Assembly: GCA_050249355.1 (NCBI GenBank) | Contig: JBFWQQ010000090.1 | Location: 1 to 7,381, forward strand | Length of the DNA: 7,381 nucleotides | Reading direction: 5' to 3' | Source of the DNA: CAZAQK01 sp050249355 | GTDB taxonomy: Bacteria > Pseudomonadota > Alphaproteobacteria > Rickettsiales > SXRF01 | Shown here: positions 1 through 5,686 of the stretch, one piece after another | How the letters are laid out: every line of letters begins with the position of its first letter | Position numbering within the stretch: the first letter of the stretch is position 1 | Made by a program: the position numbers and the translations under genes | Notes under the pieces: model-generated | Seen by the model: the letters and a program-made list of their open reading frames with translations, nothing else | What the model was told of the DNA's origin: nothing | The model's database searches: none

Positions 1-106
1 ATTTATTTTTAAATCAATATGATGTAGAATGTCTACTGACCGATCGCCATGACCAAGCCGCAGGCTTACCTGCTCAAGGTCTACGATCGGATTAGGGAGA
101 GAATGA
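1..106 (+). promoter_or_regulatory. Candidate promoter/operator region upstream of the esterase gene
   Basis: This short upstream stretch has a TATAAT-like hexamer, TAGAAT, at 25-30 (5 of 6 matches). With a 17-base spacer the -35 position would be TTTATT at 2-7, a poor match. The hexamer lies inside a small perfect dyad, GTAGA-ATG-TCTAC (24-36), which could be a repressor half-site pair. A Shine-Dalgarno-like AGGGAG sits at 94-99, before the esterase start. No gene can be called on either strand here. The promoter call is weak because it rests on one hexamer. Confidence 0.25.
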
Positions 107-829
107 TTGTTCATGATAAGTTTTATACGTTCACCTCATCGGATTTTCGAGTCTTTTCTTATTGGCGCACTGATCAGCCTGATTTCGCTGCCTGCCAGCG
201 CCATGGATATGATCAACGTGGTAGTGTATGGCGACAGCCTGACCTCCGGCTATAAGCTGCCGTCTGAAGATTCGTATGCCGACCAGATGGGAAAGAAGCT
301 GCGTGACCTTGGCTATGTCAATGTCAAGACCATCAATATGAGCGTGCCGGGTGAAACGTCGTCCGGCGGATTGGAGCGCGTGTCTTCCCTGATACTCCAG
401 GAGCCGGACGTGGTGGTGCTCGAACTGGGCGCCAACGATATATTGCGCGGCACCAGTGTTCATACCATCAACCGCAATCTTGCGAACATAATCACCAAAC
501 TGCGCGAGAAGGACGTTTATATCGTGCTGATCGGCATGTATGCCCCGCCCAATCTCGGGGCGGGTTACTCTGGCCAGATCAAGGCCATGTATGCGAATCT
601 TGCCACCTACTACAAGTTGGCGTTTTACCCGTTCGCGCTGGATGGTATCTTCGGCAATCCGGATATGAACCTAGCCGATGGCTATCACCCTAACGGCAAG
701 GGTATAGGGCTGATGGTCGATAAAACCTTGCACATGGTAGATGCCGGGGTGCGGTGGAAGTACGAAGTGTTGCGTCAGCGTGAAGAGTATGAACGTGGTT
801 GGCAGGAAAGCCAGAGCCCGGCGCGCTGA
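107..829 (+). CDS. tesA: TesA-like exported GDSL esterase / acyl-CoA thioesterase I (SGNH hydrolase)
   Basis: This is a 240-residue SGNH-fold hydrolase. Family members such as E. coli TesA hydrolyse acyl esters, acyl-CoA thioesters or lysophospholipids in the periplasm. A signal peptide is visible: a basic N-terminus, a hydrophobic stretch at about residues 14-28, and a likely signal peptidase I site after PASA (residue 32). All catalytic blocks are present: GDSL with nucleophile Ser44, the oxyanion glycine Gly82 in PGETS, GAND with Asn110, and DGYHPN with Asp191 and His194. The length fits the family plus a charged C-terminal tail of about 25 residues. Two starts are possible. TTG at 107 lies 7 bases after GGAG (96-99); ATG at 113 is a better codon but 13 bases away. 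Both leave the signal peptide intact. TesA genes often lie divergent from an ABC transporter pair; no such neighbour is visible here. The family is certain, the exact substrate is not. Confidence 0.93.
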   Translation: MFMISFIRSPHRIFESFLIGALISLISLPASAMDMINVVVYGDSLTSGYKLPSEDSYADQMGKKLRDLGYVNVKTINMSVPGETSSGGLERVSSLILQEPDVVVLELGANDILRGTSVHTINRNLANIITKLREKDVYIVLIGMYAPPNLGAGYSGQIKAMYANLATYYKLAFYPFALDGIFGNPDMNLADGYHPNGKGIGLMVDKTLHMVDAGVRWKYEVLRQREEYERGWQESQSPAR

Positions 830-854
830 CCGTTTTTTATCTGTCTTTTAATCA

Positions 855-882
855 TTGAGTCTCGCGCTGTGTGTTGTATGCT
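855..882 (+). promoter_or_regulatory. Candidate thiC promoter
   Basis: TTGAGT (855-860, four of six matches to TTGACA) and TATGCT (877-882, four of six to TATAAT) are separated by 16 bases. This would start transcription near 889, leaving a leader of about 35 bases and excluding the upstream GTG at 871 as the translation start. The match is moderate and untested. A 6-bp inverted repeat, CTGCGG (881-886) and CCGCAG (907-912), overlaps the region. Nothing resembling the conserved TPP riboswitch core is present. Confidence 0.3.
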
Positions 883-924
883 GCGGCCTTCTTGAACTTT
901 ATCCAACCGCAGGGCACGCATTTC

Positions 925-2805
925 ATGACAAAAGCCATACACAACGCCTCATTCTCTGTAACCACGGGCCCGTTGCCGGCATCGAAGAAGGTATTTGTTG
1001 CCGGGCAACAACATACGGATATTTGTGTGGCCATGCGCGCCATTGAGGTATCGGGCGGGCGGTCGCCTGTTACGGTATATGACCCGTCCGGTCCGTATAC
1101 CGATGATAATGCAAGGATCGATATTTACAGTGGGTTGCCGCGCCTGCGCGATGGCTGGATAAAAGAACGCGGCGACGTGGAAAGCTATGATGGCCGGGAG
1201 ATAAAACCGGAAGATAACGGCCTTAAAGGCGCTGCCAAAGGTGCAGCGGTTGAGCAGTTCCCCAATGTACATTTGAAACCCTTGCGTGCGAAATCGCGTA
1301 ACGCAGTGACCCAGCTGGCTTATGCGCGGGCCGGTATCGTCACCAAGGAAATGGAGTATGTAGCGATTCGGGAGAATGAAGGAAGAGAGGCTCTAGGCTC
1401 TAGGCTTCAGGCTTTAGGGGAAGAAAACCCAAAGCCCAAAACCCAAAGCCCAAAGCCTTATCAAAAGGGTGAGAACTTCGGTGCACGCATTCCCGAATTC
1501 ATCACCCCGGAATTTGTGCGTGACGAAATAGCGGCGGGCAGAGCGATCATCCCGAATAACATCAACCACCCGGAGTCCGAGCCGATGATCATTGGACGTA
1601 ATTTCAAGGTGAAGATCAATGCCAATATCGGCAACTCCGCTGTTACTTCTTCGGTGGCCGAGGAGGTGGAAAAAATGGTATGGGCTACCCGCTGGGGCGC
1701 TGACACGGTGATGGACTTATCGACTGGCCGCAACATCCATAATATCCGCGAATGGATATTGCGCAACTCGCCGGTTCCCATCGGCACGGTGCCGATCTAT
1801 CAGGCGCTGGAAAAAGTGGGCGGTATTGCCGAGGAGCTGACCTACGATATTTTCCGCGATACGCTCATCGAGCAGTGCGAGCAGGGGGTGGATTATTTCA
1901 CCATTCATGCCGGCGTGCGCCTGCCTTACGTGCCGATGACCGCTGGCCGCAAAACCGGTATCGTATCGCGCGGCGGCTCCATCATGGCCAAATGGTGCCT
2001 TGCGCATCACAAAGAAAGCTTCCTGTACGAGAATTTCGAGGATATCTGCGAACTCATGCGCGCCTATGATGTGAGCTTCAGCCTGGGTGATGGATTGCGC
2101 CCCGGCAGCCAGCACGACGCCAACGATGAAGCGCAGTTTTCCGAGCTGAAAACCCTTGGCGAACTCACCAAGGTGGCATGGAAACATGATTGTCAGGTGA
2201 TGATTGAAGGGCCGGGCCATGTGCCCATGCACCTGATTAAAGAGAATATGGAAAAGCAGCTGGAGCTGTGCCATGAGGCGCCGTTTTACACACTGGGGCC
2301 GCTCACCACCGATATCGCGCCGGGCTACGACCATATAACGAGCGCCATAGGCGCCGCCATGATAGGCTGGTTCGGCACTGCCATGCTGTGCTATGTCACG
2401 CCCAAGGAACATCTGGGCCTGCCCGACCGCGACGATGTGAAGACAGGGGTGATAACCTACAAGCTGGCCGCGCATGCCGCCGACCTTGCCAAAGGCCATC
2501 CGTCTGCTTATAAGCGTGACGATGCGGTGTCGGATGCGCGTTTTGAGTTCCGCTGGCAGGATCAGTTCAACCTGTCGCTCGACCCGGAAACAGCGCAGCA
2601 ATTCCATGACGAAACCCTGCCCGCCGATGGCGCCAAGGTGGCGCATTTTTGCTCTATGTGCGGCCCGAAATTCTGCTCCATGAAGATATCGCAGGAAGTG
2701 CGCGATTATGCTGCGGAGCAAGAGAAAGCCGAAGGTATGAAGCAAATGGCTGAAAAATTTAAAGAATCTGGCGGCGAGATCTACCAGAAAACGGATGCCG
2801 CGTAA
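925..2805 (+). CDS. thiC: Phosphomethylpyrimidine synthase ThiC (HMP-P synthase)
   Basis: ThiC is a cytoplasmic radical-SAM enzyme that rearranges aminoimidazole ribotide into hydroxymethylpyrimidine phosphate, the pyrimidine half of thiamine. The 626-residue product matches E. coli ThiC closely by eye along its whole length, including VYDTSGPY-like, NINHPESEPMIIGRNF, STRWGADTVMDLSTGR-like and EGPGHVPM blocks. The C-terminal cluster motif CX2CX4C is intact (Cys576, Cys579, Cys584) and binds the 4Fe-4S cluster. The ATG at 925 is chosen because it has AGGG ten bases upstream and a candidate promoter covers the alternative GTG at 871. The oddity is the linker between GRE (153-155) and FGAR: about 29 residues against about 15 in E. 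coli. It is made of an in-frame palindromic repeat (1388-1458) translated into a low-complexity Pro/Lys/Gln stretch. This loop varies in length in the family, so the enzyme is probably active. The gene appears monocistronic here. Confidence 0.97.
   Translation: MTKAIHNASFSVTTGPLPASKKVFVAGQQHTDICVAMRAIEVSGGRSPVTVYDPSGPYTDDNARIDIYSGLPRLRDGWIKERGDVESYDGREIKPEDNGLKGAAKGAAVEQFPNVHLKPLRAKSRNAVTQLAYARAGIVTKEMEYVAIRENEGREALGSRLQALGEENPKPKTQSPKPYQKGENFGARIPEFITPEFVRDEIAAGRAIIPNNINHPESEPMIIGRNFKVKINANIGNSAVTSSVAEEVEKMVWATRWGADTVMDLSTGRNIHNIREWILRNSPVPIGTVPIYQALEKVGGIAEELTYDIFRDTLIEQCEQGVDYFTIHAGVRLPYVPMTAGRKTGIVSRGGSIMAKWCLAHHKESFLYENFEDICELMRAYDVSFSLGDGLRPGSQHDANDEAQFSELKTLGELTKVAWKHDCQVMIEGPGHVPMHLIKENMEKQLELCHEAPFYTLGPLTTDIAPGYDHITSAIGAAMIGWFGTAMLCYVTPKEHLGLPDRDDVKTGVITYKLAAHAADLAKGHPSAYKRDDAVSDARFEFRWQDQFNLSLDPETAQQFHDETLPADGAKVAHFCSMCGPKFCSMKISQEVRDYAAEQEKAEGMKQMAEKFKESGGEIYQKTDAA
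1388..1458. repeat. Heptad palindromic repeat embedded in-frame in thiC
   Basis: The left arm is four 7-bp units of the form AGGCTYT (AGGCTCT twice, AGGCTTC, AGGCTTT; 1388-1415) followed by AGGGG. The right arm is CCC plus four units of the form AAAGCCC (1431-1458; the second is AAAACCC and the last ends CCT). The arms pair with each other: aligning 1388 with 1458 inward gives 23 pairs of 31, with most mismatches recurring at one or two positions of each heptad, and a 9-base loop at 1419-1427. It is translated without a stop, as ALGSRLQALGEE then NPKPKTQSPKP. No second copy is visible in the window. Its base composition and periodicity differ sharply from the flanking thiC sequence, which suggests insertion or expansion of a repeat element. 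Confidence 0.85.
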
Positions 2806-2846
2806 CCCTTCACAGAACCTTCATAAAACACCGTATCGTCTGCCGC

Positions 2847-2852
2847 TATAAT
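2847..2852 (+). promoter_or_regulatory. -10 box for the 486-residue protein gene
   Basis: A perfect TATAAT lies 27 bases before the start codon, in the 73-bp gap after thiC. No convincing -35 hexamer is found at 16-18 bases upstream (the region is TAAAAC-like), so an activator or an unusual -35 may be involved. Transcription would begin near 2859, giving a leader of about 20 bases. No thiC terminator hairpin is visible in the gap. Confidence 0.45.
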
Positions 2853-2878
2853 ACTGATATTCAACAGTATGAGGCGGC

Positions 2879-4339
2879 ATGACGGAGCGTAACGATCACA
2901 TTCACCAACTCAGCAAGGAATTCCTGTTGCACGATGTGTTGGCGTCGCGGGATGTGCAAACCATCAGCCAGAACGAGCGTAATTCTGTTGTGCTCACCTA
3001 CAATGGCAACATGTTCGTTCGCTGCAACGATAATGAACTAAACCCATGCACTAGTATGCCGATCGGGCAGGATGGGGACTGGGTAGTGGTCGATATACCG
3101 GCAACCTCGCACAAAATGAATATGCTGGGCAAAAACTGGGACGGGCGATACAAGAACATGGAACTTGCCTTGCAAGCACAAAGCCTGTCGATCGGCTTCG
3201 ATTATAATCTGGCAGTGTTGATAAATAGCGACGGTAAGAAAGAACCGACGACCAGCACGCGGCCCGAAGGATATGCATTGTTCATGGATGCGTGGTCGTA
3301 TTCCAACCTTGCCAAGCAGATGCTGGAAGAGCTGGCAGACCCAGCCAAGGGAAAATACCTGCTGCCCGGCTATTACCCTGACAAGAGCACATACACCGCG
3401 CAATTCAAGAAAGGCAACGAGAGTGCTCAGATGGTGCAGCGTATCATCCGCAATGCCCGTTTAAGCGCGGATGACCTCTCAGATGTCAGGGAAATAGCAC
3501 AGAAAAATGAGAATTATGAGTTCCTGGCCATGGTGCCCCAGCCGCCCGGTTTGGAAAATGCACCTGCAGAGGCGGTGCAGCAGGCTACCACACCTGTGCC
3601 TGCGCCAAAGGCTGAATATATCATACGGACGGCTGACGATGACTATAGCAGGGCGATGATCCATATCATTTCATCTGCTCCCGAGATGTACACGCCCGAA
3701 GCATGGGAGAAACGTTTTGGCCAACGGGATGTACTGGTGGCCCATGAGGCAGGCAGCACCGGGCAGCAGCTAAAAAAAATGCCCTTCAACCGCGAAGGCG
3801 ACCGCGAGCGGGTTTTTTTCACAGCGGATACCTTTCACCCCGAAATGAAAAGACAATCTGGCGACGGGATAGCCCCCCATGAATTGAGGGCGGCATTGGG
3901 CAAGAAATTTGGCATCAATACAGTGCGCGTGACCATGCTGCGATTTGTACTCGAGCCGGGCAAGGAACTCAACCATACCCTTGCGGTGGTGATGCATCCC
4001 GATGAGCTACGTTCCCTCGGCAGGCAGGCGCTGGAGATACTGTCTGACCCTAACAAAGTGAAGCACTTGTTCGGTATCACTAAAAGGGAATATCGTTTGC
4101 AGATAAGCCATCCGGATTCCCCGTTGCGCCAGCGGGTGGAGGCCATACACCGCAATGCCGGGTTTGGCAAAGGCGACACGGACATAGCGCGTATCATGAA
4201 CGGCGCGGCGGTGCTAAATAACATGGAGTTTGCAGCGTTAATGCGCGATCTCAACCGTGGTGCACAGCTTTCTGGCGCTGCTCAGGGGTTTTCCCAAAGG
4301 CATGAGCAGCGAGATAATGGCAGCCAGCGTGGCGTTTAA
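2879..4339 (+). CDS. Uncharacterised 486-residue soluble protein, two domains
   Basis: I do not recognise a family. The product is polar, with no signal peptide or membrane segment, so it should be cytoplasmic or exported by a non-Sec route. It appears to have two folded parts. Residues about 1-218 contain a beta-rich stretch (LTYNGNMFVRC, WVVVDIPA) followed by helical segments. Residues 219-246 form a Pro/Ala-rich linker. Residues about 247-460 hold a second mixed alpha/beta region with the notable segments TVRVTMLRFVLEPGKELNHTLAV-like (348-371) and HPDELRSLGRQALEIL-like (373-388). The last 25 residues are Gln/Gly/Arg-rich and probably disordered. The ATG has GAGG (2871-2874) four bases upstream and a perfect -10 box before it. 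The gene reads as intact and has its own promoter; codon use looks like that of its neighbours. The two-part architecture with a linker would fit an effector, a scaffold or a toxin, but nothing in the sequence decides among these. Confidence 0.8.
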   Translation: MTERNDHIHQLSKEFLLHDVLASRDVQTISQNERNSVVLTYNGNMFVRCNDNELNPCTSMPIGQDGDWVVVDIPATSHKMNMLGKNWDGRYKNMELALQAQSLSIGFDYNLAVLINSDGKKEPTTSTRPEGYALFMDAWSYSNLAKQMLEELADPAKGKYLLPGYYPDKSTYTAQFKKGNESAQMVQRIIRNARLSADDLSDVREIAQKNENYEFLAMVPQPPGLENAPAEAVQQATTPVPAPKAEYIIRTADDDYSRAMIHIISSAPEMYTPEAWEKRFGQRDVLVAHEAGSTGQQLKKMPFNREGDRERVFFTADTFHPEMKRQSGDGIAPHELRAALGKKFGINTVRVTMLRFVLEPGKELNHTLAVVMHPDELRSLGRQALEILSDPNKVKHLFGITKREYRLQISHPDSPLRQRVEAIHRNAGFGKGDTDIARIMNGAAVLNNMEFAALMRDLNRGAQLSGAAQGFSQRHEQRDNGSQRGV

Positions 4340-4378
4340 GTATTCCTAAACCTTTTCCTGCTAGGCCGGAATCAGGAC

Positions 4379-4449
4379 AAGGAGGAGTTATGCTCAACAT
4401 AATTGAGGTCTTCAAGACCATCTTCATGGAAATCAGCGAACAGGAATAG
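4379..4449 (+). CDS. Putative 19-residue micro-ORF with strong Shine-Dalgarno
   Basis: An ATG at 4390 opens a 19-codon frame closed by TAG at 4447-4449; the feature start includes the ribosome-binding site. AAGGAGGAG (4379-4387) lies two bases upstream of the ATG, or six bases from the central GGAGG by counting from 4383; it is the strongest Shine-Dalgarno sequence in the window. The peptide MLNIIEVFKTIFMEISEQE has hydrophobic residues at 1, 2, 4, 5, 7, 8, 11, 12, 13 and 15, consistent with an amphipathic helix, and a polar acidic end. It begins 50 bases after the preceding gene and may share its transcript. It converges on the DUF2061 gene. Such a peptide could be a small membrane-binding protein or a leader peptide. 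It could also be chance, since only the ribosome-binding site and helix pattern support it. Confidence 0.4.
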
Positions 4450-4485
4450 CTGAAATACCTGTACTTAAGTAGATGTTCTTACCGC

Positions 4486-4728
4486 TTAGAAGGCAGCCAG
4501 CCCGCCATCCATCAGGGTGCGGTGGTAGTGTTTGCGGGCCTTGTTCCAGCCGCGTTCATGCAGGTTAAAAAACGCCGTTTGCACCAGTGGTTCCACTATG
4601 CCGATCGAAAGGGCGATGGCCCAGCTGCCGGTCAGCAGGTATGCCACCGCAATTGCGACAGTAAAATGCATGATGCAGTACGTTAGCGTCTTGCATAAAG
4701 TTTCATGCTGTATGATCAGTTTTCCCAT
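4486..4728 (-). CDS. DUF2061 small inner-membrane protein
   Basis: This 80-residue protein belongs to the DUF2061 family by its signature: ETLCKTLTY near the N-terminus, a first membrane helix at about 18-33 ending in LLTGSW, and a second at about 35-55 with IGIVEPLVQT and a following FFNLHERGW. Family members are 65-90-residue membrane proteins of unknown function. The start ATG (4728-4726) is preceded by GGAGGG (4739-4734 on the minus strand) at normal spacing, which supports it. Upstream is a near-ideal sigma70 promoter whose -35 and spacer are covered by a Fur-box match, so iron-dependent repression is inferred. The gene is divergent from the putative Pho-controlled pair and convergent with the micro-ORF at 4390. 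Confidence 0.85.
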   Translation of the reverse strand: MGKLIIQHETLCKTLTYCIMHFTVAIAVAYLLTGSWAIALSIGIVEPLVQTAFFNLHERGWNKARKHYHRTLMDGGLAAF

Positions 4729-4752
4729 GTTAACCCTCCATTAATTTAACAT

Positions 4753-4781
4753 ATTATAACGCAATTGCGAATCATTCTCAA
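4753..4781 (-). promoter_or_regulatory. Strong sigma70-type promoter of the DUF2061 gene
   Basis: On the minus strand TTGAGA (4781-4776, five of six matches to TTGACA) is followed after exactly 17 bases by a perfect TATAAT (4758-4753). The start point would fall near 4746, leaving a leader of about 17 bases that carries the GGAGGG ribosome-binding site. This is the best promoter in the window. Confidence 0.7.
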
Positions 4782-4782
4782 T
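4764..4782. promoter_or_regulatory. Fur-box-like operator
   Basis: The 19-bp site ATTGCGAATCATTCTCAAT is an inverted repeat centred on 4773 with eight of nine arm positions paired. Its inner 15 bases match the 7-1-7 Fur motif TGATAATCATTATCA at 12 of 15 positions. It lies over the -35 box and spacer of the leftward promoter, the typical position for Fur repression. In many Alphaproteobacteria Irr, RirA or Mur replace Fur, and their sites look different; the classical motif seen here implies a true Fur. Binding is inferred. Confidence 0.6.
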
Positions 4783-4805
4783 GAATATATGCACAGGCTG
4801 GTGGG

Positions 4806-4823
4806 TTGTCATAAAAATGTCAT
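4806..4823 (+). promoter_or_regulatory. Pho box (PhoB-binding direct repeat)
   Basis: TTGTCAT, AAAA, ATGTCAT form two 7-bp direct repeats with an 11-bp period. This is the architecture of the Pho box, whose consensus is CTGTCAT, an A/T-rich 4-bp spacer and CTGTCAT; each half matches six of seven. The orientation is toward the rightward gene at 4887. A -10-like TAAAAT (4845-4850) lies 21 bases downstream, one helical turn farther than the 10 bases usual in E. coli phoA, and no good hexamer is found at 10-11 bases. Control by phosphate starvation is therefore inferred with reservation. Confidence 0.6.
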
Positions 4824-4844
4824 ACAAAGGCTTGGAAAAACGGC

Positions 4845-4850
4845 TAAAAT
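4845..4850 (+). promoter_or_regulatory. Candidate -10 box of the rightward unit
   Basis: TAAAAT matches TATAAT at five of six positions. The -35 region 17-18 bases upstream is poor (CATACA-like), as expected for an activator-dependent promoter such as one using PhoB. Transcription would start near 4857, placing the upstream in-frame ATG at 4857 at or before the 5' end and favouring ATG 4887 as start. Confidence 0.35.
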
Positions 4851-4860
4851 CATCTAATGT

Positions 4861-4874
4861 CCTCCCTAGGGAGG
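4861..4874. promoter_or_regulatory. 14-bp perfect palindrome over the Shine-Dalgarno sequence
   Basis: CCTCCCTAGGGAGG is its own reverse complement. Its right half, AGGGAGG (4868-4874), is the only Shine-Dalgarno-like sequence before ATG 4887, with 12 bases of spacing. In RNA the left half can pair with it as a 5-bp all-GC/AU stem (CCUCC with GGAGG) closed by a CUAG loop, which would hide the ribosome-binding site. It could instead be a DNA operator. Confidence 0.6.
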
Positions 4875-4886
4875 CGCGATCAACAC

Positions 4887-5432
4887 ATGAGAAAAAAAAT
4901 GCAAAAAGCCAAGGAATACAGCATTCAGGAGCTGGAGCAGAAATACGATACGATCGCGGCCCTGTATGATATGGCCGAAGATCTGGTCGGCACCGTCGAG
5001 AGCGACCTGGTGAAAGACCCGCAGGCGCAGCTGAAAATTGTGGAACCGCTGATAAACGATATCGTGGATGCCACCGATGTGCTCAGCGAGGAATTTATCC
5101 TTATCGCTGAAAGCAAGAAAAAGAACATCCAGTCGCGCGCCAGCAAGCAGCATATCGAAGCGGCGCTGCGTAAGCTGTATCTTGCCATTGGCAACTACAA
5201 CAAGCGCGTGCAGGTGAATTCCAAAAAAGCCCGTACCATCCTGAAGAACATTGCCGATGCCATCGTAAAAAAGATCCAGCGGCAGGTGGAAGAGGTGGTG
5301 GTTATTTTCCTCGAGTTCATCCAGATATCGCTGCAAAGCCTGATGAACAAGGCCGACCTTGATGAACTGCGCCTGCGCGATGCCCGCGTGGCATTGATGA
5401 TGCACCAGCAGTCGCTCGGCCAGCATTCATAG
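4887..5432 (+). CDS. Uncharacterised helical protein, putative phosphate-responsive
   Basis: The 181-residue product is almost entirely helical by composition. It has charged heptad-like segments (about residues 12-35 and 85-115) and a more hydrophobic stretch at about 134-153 (QVEEVVVIFLEFIQISLQSL) that could be an amphipathic or membrane-lying helix. There is no signal peptide. I do not recognise a family; PhoU-like proteins are also helical bundles, but no PhoU metal-binding (E/D)XXXD repeats are evident. An in-frame ATG at 4857 would add ten residues, but the palindrome and the candidate transcription start argue for ATG 4887. ATG 4899 is another option without a ribosome-binding site. 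The upstream Pho box suggests induction on phosphate limitation. The gene is followed after 29 bases by a small gene on the same strand, and both end at one terminator, so they are probably one transcript. Confidence 0.8.
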   Translation: MRKKMQKAKEYSIQELEQKYDTIAALYDMAEDLVGTVESDLVKDPQAQLKIVEPLINDIVDATDVLSEEFILIAESKKKNIQSRASKQHIEAALRKLYLAIGNYNKRVQVNSKKARTILKNIADAIVKKIQRQVEEVVVIFLEFIQISLQSLMNKADLDELRLRDARVALMMHQQSLGQHS

Positions 5433-5461
5433 CTAAAATCAACCGTTACTTAAGGTCTGGC

Positions 5462-5668
5462 ATGTCGAAAAAGCAAAAAGCCCATGATATGACCGACGAG
5501 GAAGGTAACCCTATCGGCATGTATGATACGGCAGAAGCTGCACATGACTCGCGGCGTGATAGTAAAAATGGCGAGTTGCGTAAAGGCCGTGAAGGGTATC
5601 ATAAATCGCGTTTAGAAAGGCTAGCAAGAAAAGGCGGGCATGATCCGGAATCAGGATATTCCCGATAA
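5462..5668 (+). CDS. Small charged hypothetical protein
   Basis: This 68-residue protein is strongly hydrophilic, rich in Lys, Arg, Asp, Glu and Gly, with no hydrophobic core long enough for a membrane segment. It is probably disordered or DNA/RNA-associating. Visible segments are DEEGNPIGMYDTAEAAHDSRR (13-33, shortened here in meaning to an acidic GNPIGMYDT part) and a basic RLERLARKGGHDP part near the end. The RKGG element recalls the KGG motif of small bacterial stress proteins, but a single copy is not enough to assign that family. The ATG has AAGG about seven bases upstream. It lies 29 bases after the preceding helical protein gene and just before a strong terminator, so it is the second gene of that unit and may share its phosphate control. 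Confidence 0.7.
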   Translation: MSKKQKAHDMTDEEGNPIGMYDTAEAAHDSRRDSKNGELRKGREGYHKSRLERLARKGGHDPESGYSR

Positions 5669-5669
5669 A

Positions 5670-5686
5670 TGCCATGGATGTTGGCA
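5670..5686 (+). other. Small hairpin preceding the terminator
   Basis: TGCCA (5670-5674) pairs with TGGCA (5682-5686) around a 7-base loop, starting two bases after the stop codon and directly adjoining the terminator stem. It may protect the 3' end or be incidental. Confidence 0.3.

Noticed and set aside
49..255. 68-codon frame overlapping the start of tesA
   Set aside because: It has no ribosome-binding site at its ATG and over most of its length overlaps the real esterase frame with its signal peptide; only its first codons were kept, as a low-interest finding.
818..842. Possible terminator after tesA (GC-rich end followed by six T)
   Set aside because: Only a 3-bp stem can be drawn before the T-run, too weak to call.
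1717..2745. 342-codon open frame on the minus strand opposite thiC
   Set aside because: It is the antisense of a strongly conserved ThiC sequence; the His/Arg/Gly-rich composition is typical of a shadow frame in GC-rich DNA.
2815..2835. Possible second Pho box before the 486-residue protein gene
   Set aside because: Only the first half and the A-spacer fit (CCTTCAT-AAAA); the second half-site matches poorly, so there is no direct repeat.
4462..4471. TACTTAAGTA palindrome between the micro-ORF and the DUF2061 gene, considered as a bidirectional terminator
   Set aside because: It is a short AT-rich perfect palindrome with no room for a loop, no GC stem and no T-run.
4866..5426. 186-codon minus-strand frame opposite the helical protein gene
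   Set aside because: The plus-strand gene has upstream control sites and a terminator in the right direction, while the antisense product is His-rich and has no start signals.
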